From an uncultured Eubacteriales bacterium (lineage in GTDB: Bacteria > Bacillota > Clostridia > Oscillospirales > Acutalibacteraceae), in contig CAKVEA010000005.1 of the NCBI GenBank assembly GCA_934728355.1, positions 1 to 64,000 on the forward strand: a stretch of DNA of 64,000 nucleotides, given 5' to 3'. Of the stretch, positions 1 to 9,446 are shown in pieces. Position 1 is the first letter of the stretch. The number at the start of each line of letters is the position of its first letter. The translations under genes were made by a program, and so were the position numbers. The notes beneath the pieces were generated by a model. It searched no databases, was not told the origin of the DNA, and saw nothing but the letters and a program-made list of their open reading frames with translations.

Positions 1-2212
1 TGGTGAAAAAAATTACAGTATAGAAGACGAAATTGAAGATGAAGTTATATCTGATGAATCAAATGAACTAAAAGGTTTCAATCAAGAAAAAATAACTTCG
101 CCAAATAAGGTAAAGTTAAATATTAATGCAGAAGACAGAGAAGCTGCTGTTAAGTGGTTAAAAGAAAATTTCGGTGAAGAAAATGTTTTCACAGAAGGAC
201 TTACTCAAATCGATGAAGCTTCGTTAAATAGGGTTTTGAATTCTGAAGGATTTGAAAAGCATAAACTGACTAATCAGAACAACGAAAAAGATTATTATAG
301 TAAAGATGGCTATACAATTACAGTAGAAACCACTAACAATGGTGAAAAAAATTACAGTATAGAAGACGAAATTGAAGATGAAGTTATATCTGATGAATCA
401 AATGAACTAAAAGGTTCCAATCAAGAAAAAGTAACTCCGTCAAAGAAGGCAATTGTAACTATGGATATTAATGCATTTAAAAATAGAGAAACTGCTGTTA
501 AGTGGTTAAAAGCAAATTTCGGTGAAGAAAATGTTTTCACAGAAGGACTTACTAAAATCGATGAAGCTTCGTTAAATAGGGTTTTGAATTCTGAAGAATT
601 TGAAAAGCATGAACTGACTAATCAGAACAACGAAAAAGATTATTATAGTAAAGATGGCTATACAATTACAGTAAAAACCTCTGCCAATGGTGAAAAATAT
701 ATTATATTAGCTCGAAATGTTAAAGGTGAAGATGTATCTGATAAATTAAATGAACTAAAAGATTCCGATAAAAAAAAAATAACTCCGTCAAATAAGGTAA
801 ATTTAAGTACTGATCTAAGTGTACACAATGTTGTTAATTGGTTAAAAATGAGTTTCGGTGAAAATGTTGTTTCCATAGAAGGAAACAATATTCAAATCGA
901 GGAAGATTTGTTAAATAGAGTTTTGAATACCAAAGGATTTGAAAAGCGTGAACTGATTAATCAGAACAACGAGAAAGATTATTATTATAGTAAAGATGGT
1001 TGCACAATTATAGTAAAAACTCTTAACAGTGACACAAAAAATTATAGTATATTAGCTGAAGATAAAGTTAAAGATGTATTGAGTAGTGTATTAGAAGAAT
1101 TGTCGAAGAGTATAAGTAAAAATAATAATCAAGAAGTTAGAGAAAGGTACAGCAATGCTTTGCGTTTATACAAAGAATTTGGCGGTAAACTTGATAAATT
1201 CAAAGAATTAACAGATAAAGAGGAAAAAGTAACTTCATCAAAGAAGGTAGAGTTATATGTTGATAAAAGTATACCTGTTAAACGTTTGAAAATATTTGAT
1301 GGGGATGTTGTTAAGTGGTTAAAAACAAATTTCGGTGAAGAAAAAGTTTCTATAAAAGGAAGCAATATTCAAATCGAAGAAGCTTCGTTAAGTAGTGATG
1401 TTTTGATTAATAAAGGATTTGAAAAGCATGAACTGATTGGTTATAGTAGAGAAGAAGAAGATTATTATATTAGAGATAACTATACAATTATAGTAAAAAC
1501 TCCTTTTAACAGTAACAAAAAAAGTTATAGTATTATAACTAGGGAAGAAGCTTTAAAGGGTTTGGATACGAAGTTAAAAAGATCAGTTCATTATATGGAA
1601 CATGGGCTTAGTTTTAGTGGTGTTGAAGAAAGGTACAACAATACTGTAAAGTTGTATAACAAATACGTTGGTAAAAATGCTTACTGTGAAATTTCTGACA
1701 ATTATAAACTAAATCCATTGAATTACCCAAATATGGTTTCAGTAACTATTTACAGTGATAGCGAGAATATGATTGAGATTCAAAATTTCTTATCAGGTAG
1801 TATTAATTCGGGTTATGGTTTGATTTATGACCACGCTTATCCTAAGGCTGAAGGAGAATATAGTGTATCTAAAAGATTTGATGTCTCTGAAAAAACTTCG
1901 TTAAGTGAAGAAAACTTGGATCGTCTAGGTTTTAAAGAACGTATAGTACTTGATATAGGTGAAAATAAAGAGGAGTTTTATTATAGAGATAAAAACGATA
2001 TTTTATTTATAAAGATTACTGATAGTAAAAATAGAAATCATTATGCTGTAGCTGATAAGCAAAATGCTAAGGTGATACTATATAGTAGATTAAAGGCTGC
2101 TGCAAATCATTATCCCGATAAAACTGAGTACAATGCTACTGTAGATTTATACGTGAAACTTGGTGGCGGAGAAAAGGATTTTAGTAAAATTGATTTTAAA
2201 AAAAACAACTAA
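1..2212 (+). CDS. Tandem-repeat protein, 5' end outside window
   Basis: The frame is open from base 2, so the true start lies upstream. The protein is built from repeats of about 113-116 residues. Each has a [V/A]VxWLKxxFGEExV segment, then a xxGFEKxELxxQNNEKDYYSKDGYTI segment. The first copies are nearly identical in DNA: the block beginning at base 1 recurs at 340, and the one at 191 recurs at 539, so duplication is recent. Later copies (from about 830, 1300 and 1740) are more diverged. Units end in a strand-like Y-x-I-[I/L] element followed by a helical [N/D]xxxxLYxxxGG stretch, which resembles the repeat ends of the 1,362-residue protein downstream. No catalytic motif is seen. It stops at 2210-2212 just after an A8 run, and the reading continues in another frame (next entry). 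Surface or secreted adhesin-like function is only a guess. Confidence 0.8.
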   Translation, partial: GEKNYSIEDEIEDEVISDESNELKGFNQEKITSPNKVKLNINAEDREAAVKWLKENFGEENVFTEGLTQIDEASLNRVLNSEGFEKHKLTNQNNEKDYYSKDGYTITVETTNNGEKNYSIEDEIEDEVISDESNELKGSNQEKVTPSKKAIVTMDINAFKNRETAVKWLKANFGEENVFTEGLTKIDEASLNRVLNSEEFEKHELTNQNNEKDYYSKDGYTITVKTSANGEKYIILARNVKGEDVSDKLNELKDSDKKKITPSNKVNLSTDLSVHNVVNWLKMSFGENVVSIEGNNIQIEEDLLNRVLNTKGFEKRELINQNNEKDYYYSKDGCTIIVKTLNSDTKNYSILAEDKVKDVLSSVLEELSKSISKNNNQEVRERYSNALRLYKEFGGKLDKFKELTDKEEKVTSSKKVELYVDKSIPVKRLKIFDGDVVKWLKTNFGEEKVSIKGSNIQIEEASLSSDVLINKGFEKHELIGYSREEEDYYIRDNYTIIVKTPFNSNKKSYSIITREEALKGLDTKLKRSVHYMEHGLSFSGVEERYNNTVKLYNKYVGKNAYCEISDNYKLNPLNYPNMVSVTIYSDSENMIEIQNFLSGSINSGYGLIYDHAYPKAEGEYSVSKRFDVSEKTSLSEENLDRLGFKERIVLDIGENKEEFYYRDKNDILFIKITDSKNRNHYAVADKQNAKVILYSRLKAAANHYPDKTEYNATVDLYVKLGGGEKDFSKIDFKKNN

Positions 2213-2808
2213 TTGTTGGAGAGTCTGAAAGTATTGTAGATAGTGAGATAGCTAAAATTGGTAATTTCTTAAAAAATAATTTCTGTGAGGAAGGTTCTCT
2301 TTATAGTAGCAAAGTAAAGGATTTTAATGGATGTTGTTATGTGTTTGATGTTGATAAGGATTTATTAAAAGAAAAAACTTTGACTGAAGATAAAGGCTTC
2401 AAAGGATACAAGGTGTACAACCATCTATTGGAAAAAGCAATGGTTTACAGCAAGGATAATTTTGTGATTATACATGAACCTTCCAGTGAACGTTATGTAG
2501 TATTGAATAGTAAAACCTTACTAAAAGAATTTGAAAACTATACAGGAATATTTGAAAAAGATAAAGATATAAAACTTTGTGATCAAGAAATTGTCAGAAA
2601 TACTATGAATTTATATAAGGATTTGGGTGGTAGTAAAAACTACATTATAAAAGAAACTGGAAATAACAAGTATATAACTGAGGAAAATTGATTCGTAGAA
2701 ATTTTAGCTATCGGTGAACAGAATTTGAAAAAAGCAACTGGAATTGCAGAAGTTGTTTTCGAGAAGCATTCTTTATGTATAGAAAGTAAAATTGGTTTAA
2801 ATAACTAA
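2213..2808 (+). pseudogene. Frameshifted 3' part of the repeat protein
   Basis: A minus-one slip in the A8 run at 2198-2205 joins the upstream frame to an open frame with another repeat-like unit: a xIxNFLKNNFCEEGS segment, then a GFKGYKVYNHLLEKAMVYSKDNF segment. These match the WLKxNFGEE and GFEKHELT...DYYSKDGYT segments upstream. An ATG-initiated ORF runs from 2341 to a TGA at 2689-2691. The same frame then continues for 38 sense codons to TAA at 2806-2808, suggesting a second lesion. TGA is a normal stop elsewhere here (dapF, potA), so recoding is not favoured. It could be decay, phase variation at the homopolymer, or a sequencing error. Confidence 0.6.
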
Positions 2809-2824
2809 AAATAAATTGGAAAAT

Positions 2825-2857
2825 AAACCCTATGGAACATAGTTTCATAGGGTTTTT
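2825..2857 (+). terminator. Rho-independent terminator
   Basis: A perfect 10-bp stem, AAACCCTATG with CATAGGGTTT, encloses an 11-nt loop and ends in a T run. It follows the last stop of the decayed repeat gene and precedes a consensus promoter. Confidence 0.85.
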
Positions 2858-2865
2858 AATATGTG

Positions 2866-2894
2866 TTGACAATCTTAATTATGTGTGTTAAAAT
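2866..2894 (+). promoter_or_regulatory. Sigma-A type promoter of the 1,362-aa gene
   Basis: TTGACA at 2866-2871 and TAAAAT at 2889-2894 are separated by 17 nt. The next start codon is at 2942, preceded by AAAGGTGA. The gene therefore has its own strong promoter. Confidence 0.8.
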
Positions 2895-2941
2895 TTAAAG
2901 TGCATTTTGGCTTGATTAAAAGAAAATAGAAAGGTGATTAA

Positions 2942-5900
2942 ATGAAATTATTGGAATGTATACTGAAAATGCTACAAAATAATAAATTGAAAGAACTAGA
3001 AAACTTAAAATCTCTTAAAAAAATCTATGAACTATCAAAGAAACAAGGTTATGAAGGAACATACGAAGATTTCGAAAAAGAGTGTAAAGATATAGTCTTA
3101 AATACACATAGGGAAATCTCCGAAAAGTATTTAGAGAAAGTTTCAGGTGGAAAGTTAAGCAAAAAATTTTCAAAATCCACAGCAACAGTTCTTTCTGCAC
3201 TTACTCTTTCGAGTGTGAATATTCCGTCTTCAAGTGCGGTATCTACATATAACATTTTAAGAAATAATAGTATTGTAGACTTATTAAAAAAAGAGCCCGG
3301 AAAAACTTTGGCTTCTGCAACTGCATTTGCTACTTCGAGTTTGAATAATGTGGTTACAGGAAAAAAGGATCACTGTGCAAATAAAAATACAGGTGGTATA
3401 TTTGGATTTGATTCTTTGAATGATGTTAGCAGTAAATTGACAAATAAAGATATTGTAGGAAAAAATGTTGATGAATGTTTGGATAATTTAAGCAGTTTAA
3501 TTTCAAGACTTAAATATTTATATGAAAATAAAGATTTAACTCCAAATGGCGTTAGAGGATGTTTATCAAAATATTCTTTTTTTGTGGTGAATAAATTTGA
3601 AAAACAGCCTAATCATGAAGCTTTAGAACGTGTAGCATTATCTTTTAATAGTGAAGCAAGTAAAGCAGGTGAAGATACTGAGCTTGGCAAGACATTTGAT
3701 GTTTTTAAAAAGCTTATTATCAAATCAGCAACAATTCCTGCTGAAGTCAAAGATTTCTTATATAATATTAAAACTAAAAAAGACACGAATTTAAGTAATT
3801 TTGAGAATTTTATTGAACAATCAGGTGGAGTTTCTCAATCAGGAACTATCGGAGAACTTCAAGAAAGAAAAAAATCGCAGAGTTCGCAGGAGTCCGGACA
3901 GTCACAGCAACCTCAACAACCACAACGATCGGATGAATCAAAGAAATCAGAAGAACCTCCGAAGCAACCATTTGGAAATTCTAATCTCCAGGATGAAAAT
4001 GAAAATTTGGAAGGTTATATAGAATTAAAAGTTAATAATGATGGTAAACCGGTAAGTAAAGAAACTTATGATGAAATAGACAAATGGTTTAAATCTGTAC
4101 AGAGTAGATTAGAACGAGATTATTCTAGAGACACTTATAAACGCGTAGGAAACAGATTTTATGTTAAGCAGTTTCTTAAAGATTTCTATTATGGTGATAA
4201 ACCCGAGTATTTTAGTGCTTTAAAGGGTAAACAATTAGTGGATATCCGCTCGATTTTCTGCACTTATAAAAGGAATTTTAGGCTGATTTCTCCTAAGAAT
4301 ACTATTTCTTTCCTTATCGTAACTCCCGTTGTTCATTCTTCAAATGAAACCCGTGAAATACTAACACGAGAAGCTGCTATAAAACGTCTCATTACTTATA
4401 AAGAAAATATCAATCCTGATTTTCAAGTGATATGCAATGCAATGGTTGATGTATTACTTGAGAAATATATTGGTAGTGCTTATAAACTTGATGAAATACT
4501 TAGAGGACATAGTGGAGAAAATATAAATCGAGAAGACTATAAAAGTTTTAAGATTAGTGATGATGGTGGTATTTCGGCAAGTAAAGAACATTGTGATGTC
4601 GTAGATAACTGGTTTAAAAAGGTACAAGATGATTTGATTCAAAATGGACATACCGAAATGAAAGATGCTTATAAACGCATTGGTGACGTGTTTTATTTTA
4701 AAAAGGATATTGGAAACCACATCAGTTATTTTGAAAATCTATGTTTGAATTCTAAAATGGAATATGTTAATTTTTATTTTTTTCGTCAGGAAAAGGTAAA
4801 TGAACACGATTATTCGTATTTCTCATATTGGGAAGAAAAAAAGAGACCGAGGAAGAACAATAATTTTAAAGCATCGATTTTTGCTCCTGAAGACAAATCT
4901 TTCTTAATTCTTATCTTAAAGGATACGAAATCGGAAGAATGCAAAATTTTAACTAGAGATGCTGCAAAAAAATGGTTAAAAGATAGTACCGATAGAATAT
5001 ATAAAGTATCAAACGGTTATAAGATTAGGAATTTAATTAATGATTACACTGAAGAAAAAGAAACTCAAAATTTTGGAAGTTTCTATGAAAAAGCATTATT
5101 TTCTGCAGAATGTGAACCAAGTTCAAAAGAGATAAATGATATAGAAGATTGGTTTAAAAAGGCAGAATATGATTTAGTGTACAATCGAAAAATGTCCCAT
5201 TTTAAGGGTGGATGTAAACGTATAGGCAAAGAATTCTATTTCAAAAAAGATATTAATGATTATAATTACTTTGAACAGTTGCATAAGTTGGGTAAAATGA
5301 AAAGTGTAGATGCTCTTGTAAATGCCCCCGGTAATAGAATATGTAGTGCATCTGTTCTTATTCCCGATGACTACTCTTTCTTAGTTATGGTTAAAAACGA
5401 AAAAACAGGTAAAAAATATACAATTATACCTAAAGGAAAATCACTACAAACTTTAAAAGATTTTTGTGGAAGTATGACTGAAGAAAGTAAAAAATCGTGG
5501 AGTAAAATAACTGAATTTTTAATAAATAACTATAGTAAAGACGAATCAGAAGTTCCTGAAGGTTATTTTGAATTGAAGTTTGATAACAATGGTAATGAAA
5601 TAAGTCAAAATATGTATAATAAATTAATTGATTGGTTTCAAGCAACTCAGGATAGTATAGCTATGAGTGGTGACATGCGATATAGTGGTGTGATAGATGC
5701 GGTTAAACATGTAGGAAATAAATTTTATATTAAAAAAGAAATACAAGATAGTACTGCAATAGCAAGAAAATTGGGATATTTTACTATTTTGAATTATGAA
5801 GAAAAGATACGTGTGACTGTTATGCCTAACTGCCATGATGACCAGGGCAATCCATGCAATATAGTTTATTATGTTCCTACAAATGGTCCATTTTTGTTTT

Positions 5901-7030
5901 TAAAAATTATAAAAGGAGATAATTTAGAATACAGAGTTGTACCTAGAGAAAGTGCTAAAGACTGTATAATGAAATATATCAACAGTATTACTCCTAATTT
6001 TTTTCAAGATCATGATTACTATGTTGAGCAGTTTATGAATTTAATTAGGTTTTATAGTGATGAAAATCTGACTTCTAAAATAAATAAAGATTATATTGAA
6101 TTATCTGTTTATGACGGTGATGGTGAGGCAAGTAAAGAAATATGTGATAAAATAGAAGAATGGTTTAATTTTGTTGAAAATAAGGAATCCCCTAAGTTAA
6201 GAGGTGATTCTGAACGTGTAGGAAATAAATTTTACGTTAAAAAATACCCCAAAGAAAAAGAATACTCTCGTACTAAAAATTATTTTGATAAAATAAGCAA
6301 TTTTTGTGTAATGAGGTATGATTTTAGAATTCGAAGTACTAATAGTGATAAAGGGTCAGATACATTAGAAATTATTGTTCCTAATGATAAATCATTCATA
6401 ATAGTTAGTATCGAAGATAAAAAATATAAGATTTTAACCAGATCGGCTGTTCAAAAACATATGGATACATTGCGCGGCATGATTAAGTACGAAAGCGAAT
6501 TTAATGTGTTTGTTGAATACTACAATAATATACCTAAGCCGGTTCAGAAGAAAAAAATTGAACTTGTAGATATTACAGATTATTCGAAATTACTGATTGA
6601 TAATAATAAAAAAGTAAGTGAAGAAACTTATAATGATTTAGATAAGTGGTTTAAATCTGTACAAGATAATTTAATGGAAAACAACTCAAGTTTAAAAGAC
6701 ACTTATATACGTGACAATAATAAATTTTATGTAAAAAGAAATATTGAAGGAAATAGATATTTTGATGAATTAGCCAACAAAGGAATAATGGAAAAAATTT
6801 ATATGTCATTCAATGATACTAAAGGAGCATCTGTAAAAAGAACATTTTATATTCCTACTAATGGTAAATCTTTCTTAATTTCGGCTCAAACAGGAGAATA
6901 TGAACTCATAACTAAAGAAGAAGCTAAAAGATATATAAAGATGGTTTATGATATGGCCAGTGAGGAAAGTAAAATTTGTTACCAATATGACTTTGATGAT
7001 TTGTTCAGATATTATGGTGTCAATAATTAA
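2942..7030 (+). CDS. Giant repeat protein with Nif11-like double-glycine leader
   Basis: 1,362 residues, ATG with AAAGGTGA upstream. Residues 1-70 look like a Nif11-type leader: amphipathic helices, an LSKKQGYEGTYEDFEKE segment and a final ISEKYLEKVSGG. After the GG comes KxxKKFSKS and a moderately hydrophobic stretch to about residue 100 that resembles a Sec signal. A Gln/Ser/Pro-rich linker spans about 295-345. From about 358 there are six diverged repeats of 150-180 residues, beginning near 358, 533, 713, 873, 1050 and 1213. Each has a [D/E]xWFxxxQ helix, a KRVGNxFYVKK segment, a P[N/T][D/G]xSFLI strand and an [I/L]xTR[E/D]AA segment. No enzyme motif is seen. The 478-residue protein near 39 kb shares the leader and post-GG block. 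Secretion and leader removal are inferred; the role is unknown. Confidence 0.85.
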   Translation: MKLLECILKMLQNNKLKELENLKSLKKIYELSKKQGYEGTYEDFEKECKDIVLNTHREISEKYLEKVSGGKLSKKFSKSTATVLSALTLSSVNIPSSSAVSTYNILRNNSIVDLLKKEPGKTLASATAFATSSLNNVVTGKKDHCANKNTGGIFGFDSLNDVSSKLTNKDIVGKNVDECLDNLSSLISRLKYLYENKDLTPNGVRGCLSKYSFFVVNKFEKQPNHEALERVALSFNSEASKAGEDTELGKTFDVFKKLIIKSATIPAEVKDFLYNIKTKKDTNLSNFENFIEQSGGVSQSGTIGELQERKKSQSSQESGQSQQPQQPQRSDESKKSEEPPKQPFGNSNLQDENENLEGYIELKVNNDGKPVSKETYDEIDKWFKSVQSRLERDYSRDTYKRVGNRFYVKQFLKDFYYGDKPEYFSALKGKQLVDIRSIFCTYKRNFRLISPKNTISFLIVTPVVHSSNETREILTREAAIKRLITYKENINPDFQVICNAMVDVLLEKYIGSAYKLDEILRGHSGENINREDYKSFKISDDGGISASKEHCDVVDNWFKKVQDDLIQNGHTEMKDAYKRIGDVFYFKKDIGNHISYFENLCLNSKMEYVNFYFFRQEKVNEHDYSYFSYWEEKKRPRKNNNFKASIFAPEDKSFLILILKDTKSEECKILTRDAAKKWLKDSTDRIYKVSNGYKIRNLINDYTEEKETQNFGSFYEKALFSAECEPSSKEINDIEDWFKKAEYDLVYNRKMSHFKGGCKRIGKEFYFKKDINDYNYFEQLHKLGKMKSVDALVNAPGNRICSASVLIPDDYSFLVMVKNEKTGKKYTIIPKGKSLQTLKDFCGSMTEESKKSWSKITEFLINNYSKDESEVPEGYFELKFDNNGNEISQNMYNKLIDWFQATQDSIAMSGDMRYSGVIDAVKHVGNKFYIKKEIQDSTAIARKLGYFTILNYEEKIRVTVMPNCHDDQGNPCNIVYYVPTNGPFLFLKIIKGDNLEYRVVPRESAKDCIMKYINSITPNFFQDHDYYVEQFMNLIRFYSDENLTSKINKDYIELSVYDGDGEASKEICDKIEEWFNFVENKESPKLRGDSERVGNKFYVKKYPKEKEYSRTKNYFDKISNFCVMRYDFRIRSTNSDKGSDTLEIIVPNDKSFIIVSIEDKKYKILTRSAVQKHMDTLRGMIKYESEFNVFVEYYNNIPKPVQKKKIELVDITDYSKLLIDNNKKVSEETYNDLDKWFKSVQDNLMENNSSLKDTYIRDNNKFYVKRNIEGNRYFDELANKGIMEKIYMSFNDTKGASVKRTFYIPTNGKSFLISAQTGEYELITKEEAKRYIKMVYDMASEESKICYQYDFDDLFRYYGVNN

Positions 7031-7159
7031 AAAAATTACACAAAAAATAAAGATTTTAAGAAATTATATGCAGAGTTTAATGGTACCGATTTTCTGAAAA
7101 ATAAATCATAAACATAATGATATTTTTCCGGTCAGGGTAATAATTCATAAAGTAAAATT

Positions 7160-7187
7160 AAAAGCCACTCTTTTTAGAGCGGCTTTT
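7160..7187. terminator. Bidirectional terminator
   Basis: AAAAGCC at 7160-7166 pairs with GGCTTTT at 7181-7187, with an inner CTC/GAG pairing around a T-rich loop. A- and T-rich flanks let it serve both the plus-strand repeat gene and the minus-strand glycosyltransferase, whose stop codon is at 7191. Confidence 0.75.
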
Positions 7188-7190
7188 AAA

Positions 7191-8153
7191 CTATTTTAAA
7201 TTTTTTTCGGGTTGAATTACTTCATATGGTATTTTGTTTAAATTTTCCTCAGGGACAGGATTAAACTTAGAATTCATAAAGTAACTTATGGATTTCATAG
7301 CAGAAGAAATATTTTTATTAAAATCCTTGAAATTAGAAGCTTGAATGTGGAGATTTACTATGTAATAATAAACCACTATTCTAACCATTTGAGCATGAAT
7401 CCAAAAATTTGAAGAATATGATTTGTAATCGTTGTTAAGTTCAAGAAAATTTCTTATTATACCTAAGGATTTTATGTAATCATTCACTTTTTCGGCATTT
7501 ATAGAATGTAGGATACTTGATTCTCTGCTTGTGTAATTATATAAAGCTTTTTGAGTGATTGCGACTTTTTTTGAATAATAGAAAAGCTTGGGGCATGTTG
7601 ATATATCCTCAAAATACATATTTTCAAATCTAATTTTATTTTTTTCAAAAATTTCTCTTTTATAAATTTTATTCCAAACGTAATAATGAATTCCAACATC
7701 TAAAATAAGTTTTCCCAAAGCCTTTGGGTTTTCATAAATCCCGGGCTTTGAATTAAAAGGCATAAACACTTTTAAATCTTTACTTGGATAATATATGTTA
7801 AAATTACAGCAAGCTATATCGGCATTGCTTTCGATTGCCAGGTTATAAAGATTACTTAAAAATTCAGGCTCAAGAAAATCATCGCTATCCATAAAAGCTA
7901 TATATTTACCAAGTGCAATTTCCAGTGCTGCATTTCTAGCTGATGCAGGTCCTTTATTTTTTTGTTTAAGCAACTTGAAATTAGAATTTTTTTCACAGAA
8001 TTTTTCTGCTATTTTGGGGCTTAGGTCCTTAGAGCCGTCATCAACTAAGATAACTTCAAAATCTTTAAAATTTTGGTTTTCAATTGATTTTAAAGCTTTT
8101 TCCAAATAATTTTCAACATTGTAAATCGGTACTATAAGACTTATTTCCGGCAT
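7191..8153 (-). CDS. Family 2 glycosyltransferase
   Basis: 320 residues with a GT-A fold N-terminus: SLIVPIYNVENYLEKAL, then VILVDDGSKD and an AFMDSDDF segment supplying the DxD nucleotide-sugar and metal site. Such enzymes move a sugar from a nucleotide donor to a cell-surface polysaccharide, teichoic acid or lipid acceptor; acceptor and sugar cannot be read from sequence. The C-terminal third has no clear membrane anchor. ATG is preceded by AAAAGGAG. It lies 26 bp downstream of the flippase-like gene on the same strand, so the two are probably co-transcribed and may build and move the same glycolipid. Confidence 0.88.
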   Translation of the reverse strand: MPEISLIVPIYNVENYLEKALKSIENQNFKDFEVILVDDGSKDLSPKIAEKFCEKNSNFKLLKQKNKGPASARNAALEIALGKYIAFMDSDDFLEPEFLSNLYNLAIESNADIACCNFNIYYPSKDLKVFMPFNSKPGIYENPKALGKLILDVGIHYYVWNKIYKREIFEKNKIRFENMYFEDISTCPKLFYYSKKVAITQKALYNYTSRESSILHSINAEKVNDYIKSLGIIRNFLELNNDYKSYSSNFWIHAQMVRIVVYYYIVNLHIQASNFKDFNKNISSAMKSISYFMNSKFNPVPEENLNKIPYEVIQPEKNLK

Positions 8154-8179
8154 ATTAAGAATTCTCCTTTTTTAAAATG

Positions 8180-9214
8180 TCAATTGTTTTCTGATTTTTT
8201 ATTTATTCTTCCGATATTTGCAAAAGGTGCAAAAATTATGACATTGAAGAAATAAGTTATTATTCTCCAAATGAGTATTGCCGATTTTATAGTATCTTGA
8301 GTAAAAAATATTTTAAAAAATACATAAAAGCTTCCTTCTGCTGCTCCCGATCCTCCGGGAAGAGGCATGAAAGACGACACCATTGTTACAAAAGCTTGAG
8401 CGGTTATCATGTCTGATGCACTTGCACCGAGAAGCCCAAAAGATCTGTAAACAAGATAAGAAATTGAAAATATCAAAGTCAGCTGTACTATTGTTAATAA
8501 ACAAGTGATTACTAAAAGCTTTTTATTTTTATATAATTTCAAATTGCTTTCATGAAAAAAATCCATTTGTTTTTCCAATTTCTTTATTTGATTTTCGGGG
8601 TCTTTTATAATTTTTATTTTAGCAAGGATATTGAAAATGAAAGTGGTTATTGAAGAAGCTAATTTTTTATTGAATGAAAATACAAATATAAATGCAACTA
8701 CCACAACATGAGACAAAAATCCAAAAAGTGCTAAACTAAGCATCAATCCTTTTAATTCACCGTAAAATAAATCTAAATTAAAAATCATTGCAAAAAATGA
8801 ATAGAAAGTAATTGTTGTTTGGTAAACCAAAAATTTTTGAACTAAACACGATGATGCTATACCTGTATCGATTTTTTGTTTTGACATACAATAAAGCTGC
8901 ATAGGTTGTCCTCCGACCGCTCCCGGGGTTATAATACTAAAAAATTGTCCTACTGCCGTTGCTTTAAAAGCTTTTTTAAAATTATAAGATTTATCGTAAT
9001 TGTTTGTCAAAAGGTAAAGTACCACAGCATCTATTAAAACATTTGAAAATTGAAATAAAAATCCGGATAAAAGCCACCATTTATTAAGTTTTGAGGCATT
9101 TTCCATAAGATCTATAAATCCATTTTCAGAAGTTAAAAAATATATTATTAATCCAATTGGAATCATTAAACATAATATATTAAAAATCAATTTTCCATTT
9201 AATTTTTTTTTCAA
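8180..9214 (-). CDS. Flippase-like membrane protein (LPG synthase TM region / UPF0104 family)
   Basis: 344 residues, mostly hydrophobic, with about eight membrane segments. The motifs GAVGGQPMQLY near residue 100 and MPLPGGSGAAEGSFYVFF near residue 290 are typical of the YbhN/AglD/MprF N-terminal family, which moves or presents lipid-linked substrates. The C-terminal aminoacyl transferase domain of full MprF is absent, so lysyl-phosphatidylglycerol synthesis is not expected. The start is TTG with GGAGGGG seven bases before it. It heads a two-gene minus-strand operon with the glycosyltransferase. Confidence 0.85.
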   Translation of the reverse strand: MKKKLNGKLIFNILCLMIPIGLIIYFLTSENGFIDLMENASKLNKWWLLSGFLFQFSNVLIDAVVLYLLTNNYDKSYNFKKAFKATAVGQFFSIITPGAVGGQPMQLYCMSKQKIDTGIASSCLVQKFLVYQTTITFYSFFAMIFNLDLFYGELKGLMLSLALFGFLSHVVVVAFIFVFSFNKKLASSITTFIFNILAKIKIIKDPENQIKKLEKQMDFFHESNLKLYKNKKLLVITCLLTIVQLTLIFSISYLVYRSFGLLGASASDMITAQAFVTMVSSFMPLPGGSGAAEGSFYVFFKIFFTQDTIKSAILIWRIITYFFNVIIFAPFANIGRINKKSENN

Positions 9215-9264
9215 ATTAAATCCCCTCCGAAAATTTACTTAAATTGTGTAGATTTTCTCTATTT

Positions 9265-9294
9265 ATAGCATATTAAGAATTAAAATTATGTCAA
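9265..9294 (-). promoter_or_regulatory. Promoter for the flippase-glycosyltransferase operon
   Basis: Read on the minus strand, TTGACA (9294-9289) is followed after 18 nt by TGCTAT (9270-9265). The TTG start lies about 50 bp further on. The -10 box is imperfect. Confidence 0.5.
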
Positions 9295-9446
9295 GTGCAA
9301 ATATCTCATTATATTATCACAAGACTATTTTCTTCGAATATTATACCCAATATGAAGGGATTTACAGCCACACACTTGTCAATAATAATATATAGATTTT
9401 GTGGCTTTATAAATCATAAAATATTTTATGAGGGGTGAATGTTACA

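Noticed and set aside
2689..2808. TGA read as tryptophan (alternative genetic code), since the repeat frame continues past a TGA
   Set aside because: dapF and potA end at TGA exactly where their families end, and conserved genes such as cysS use TGG for Trp. A local mutation explains the site better.
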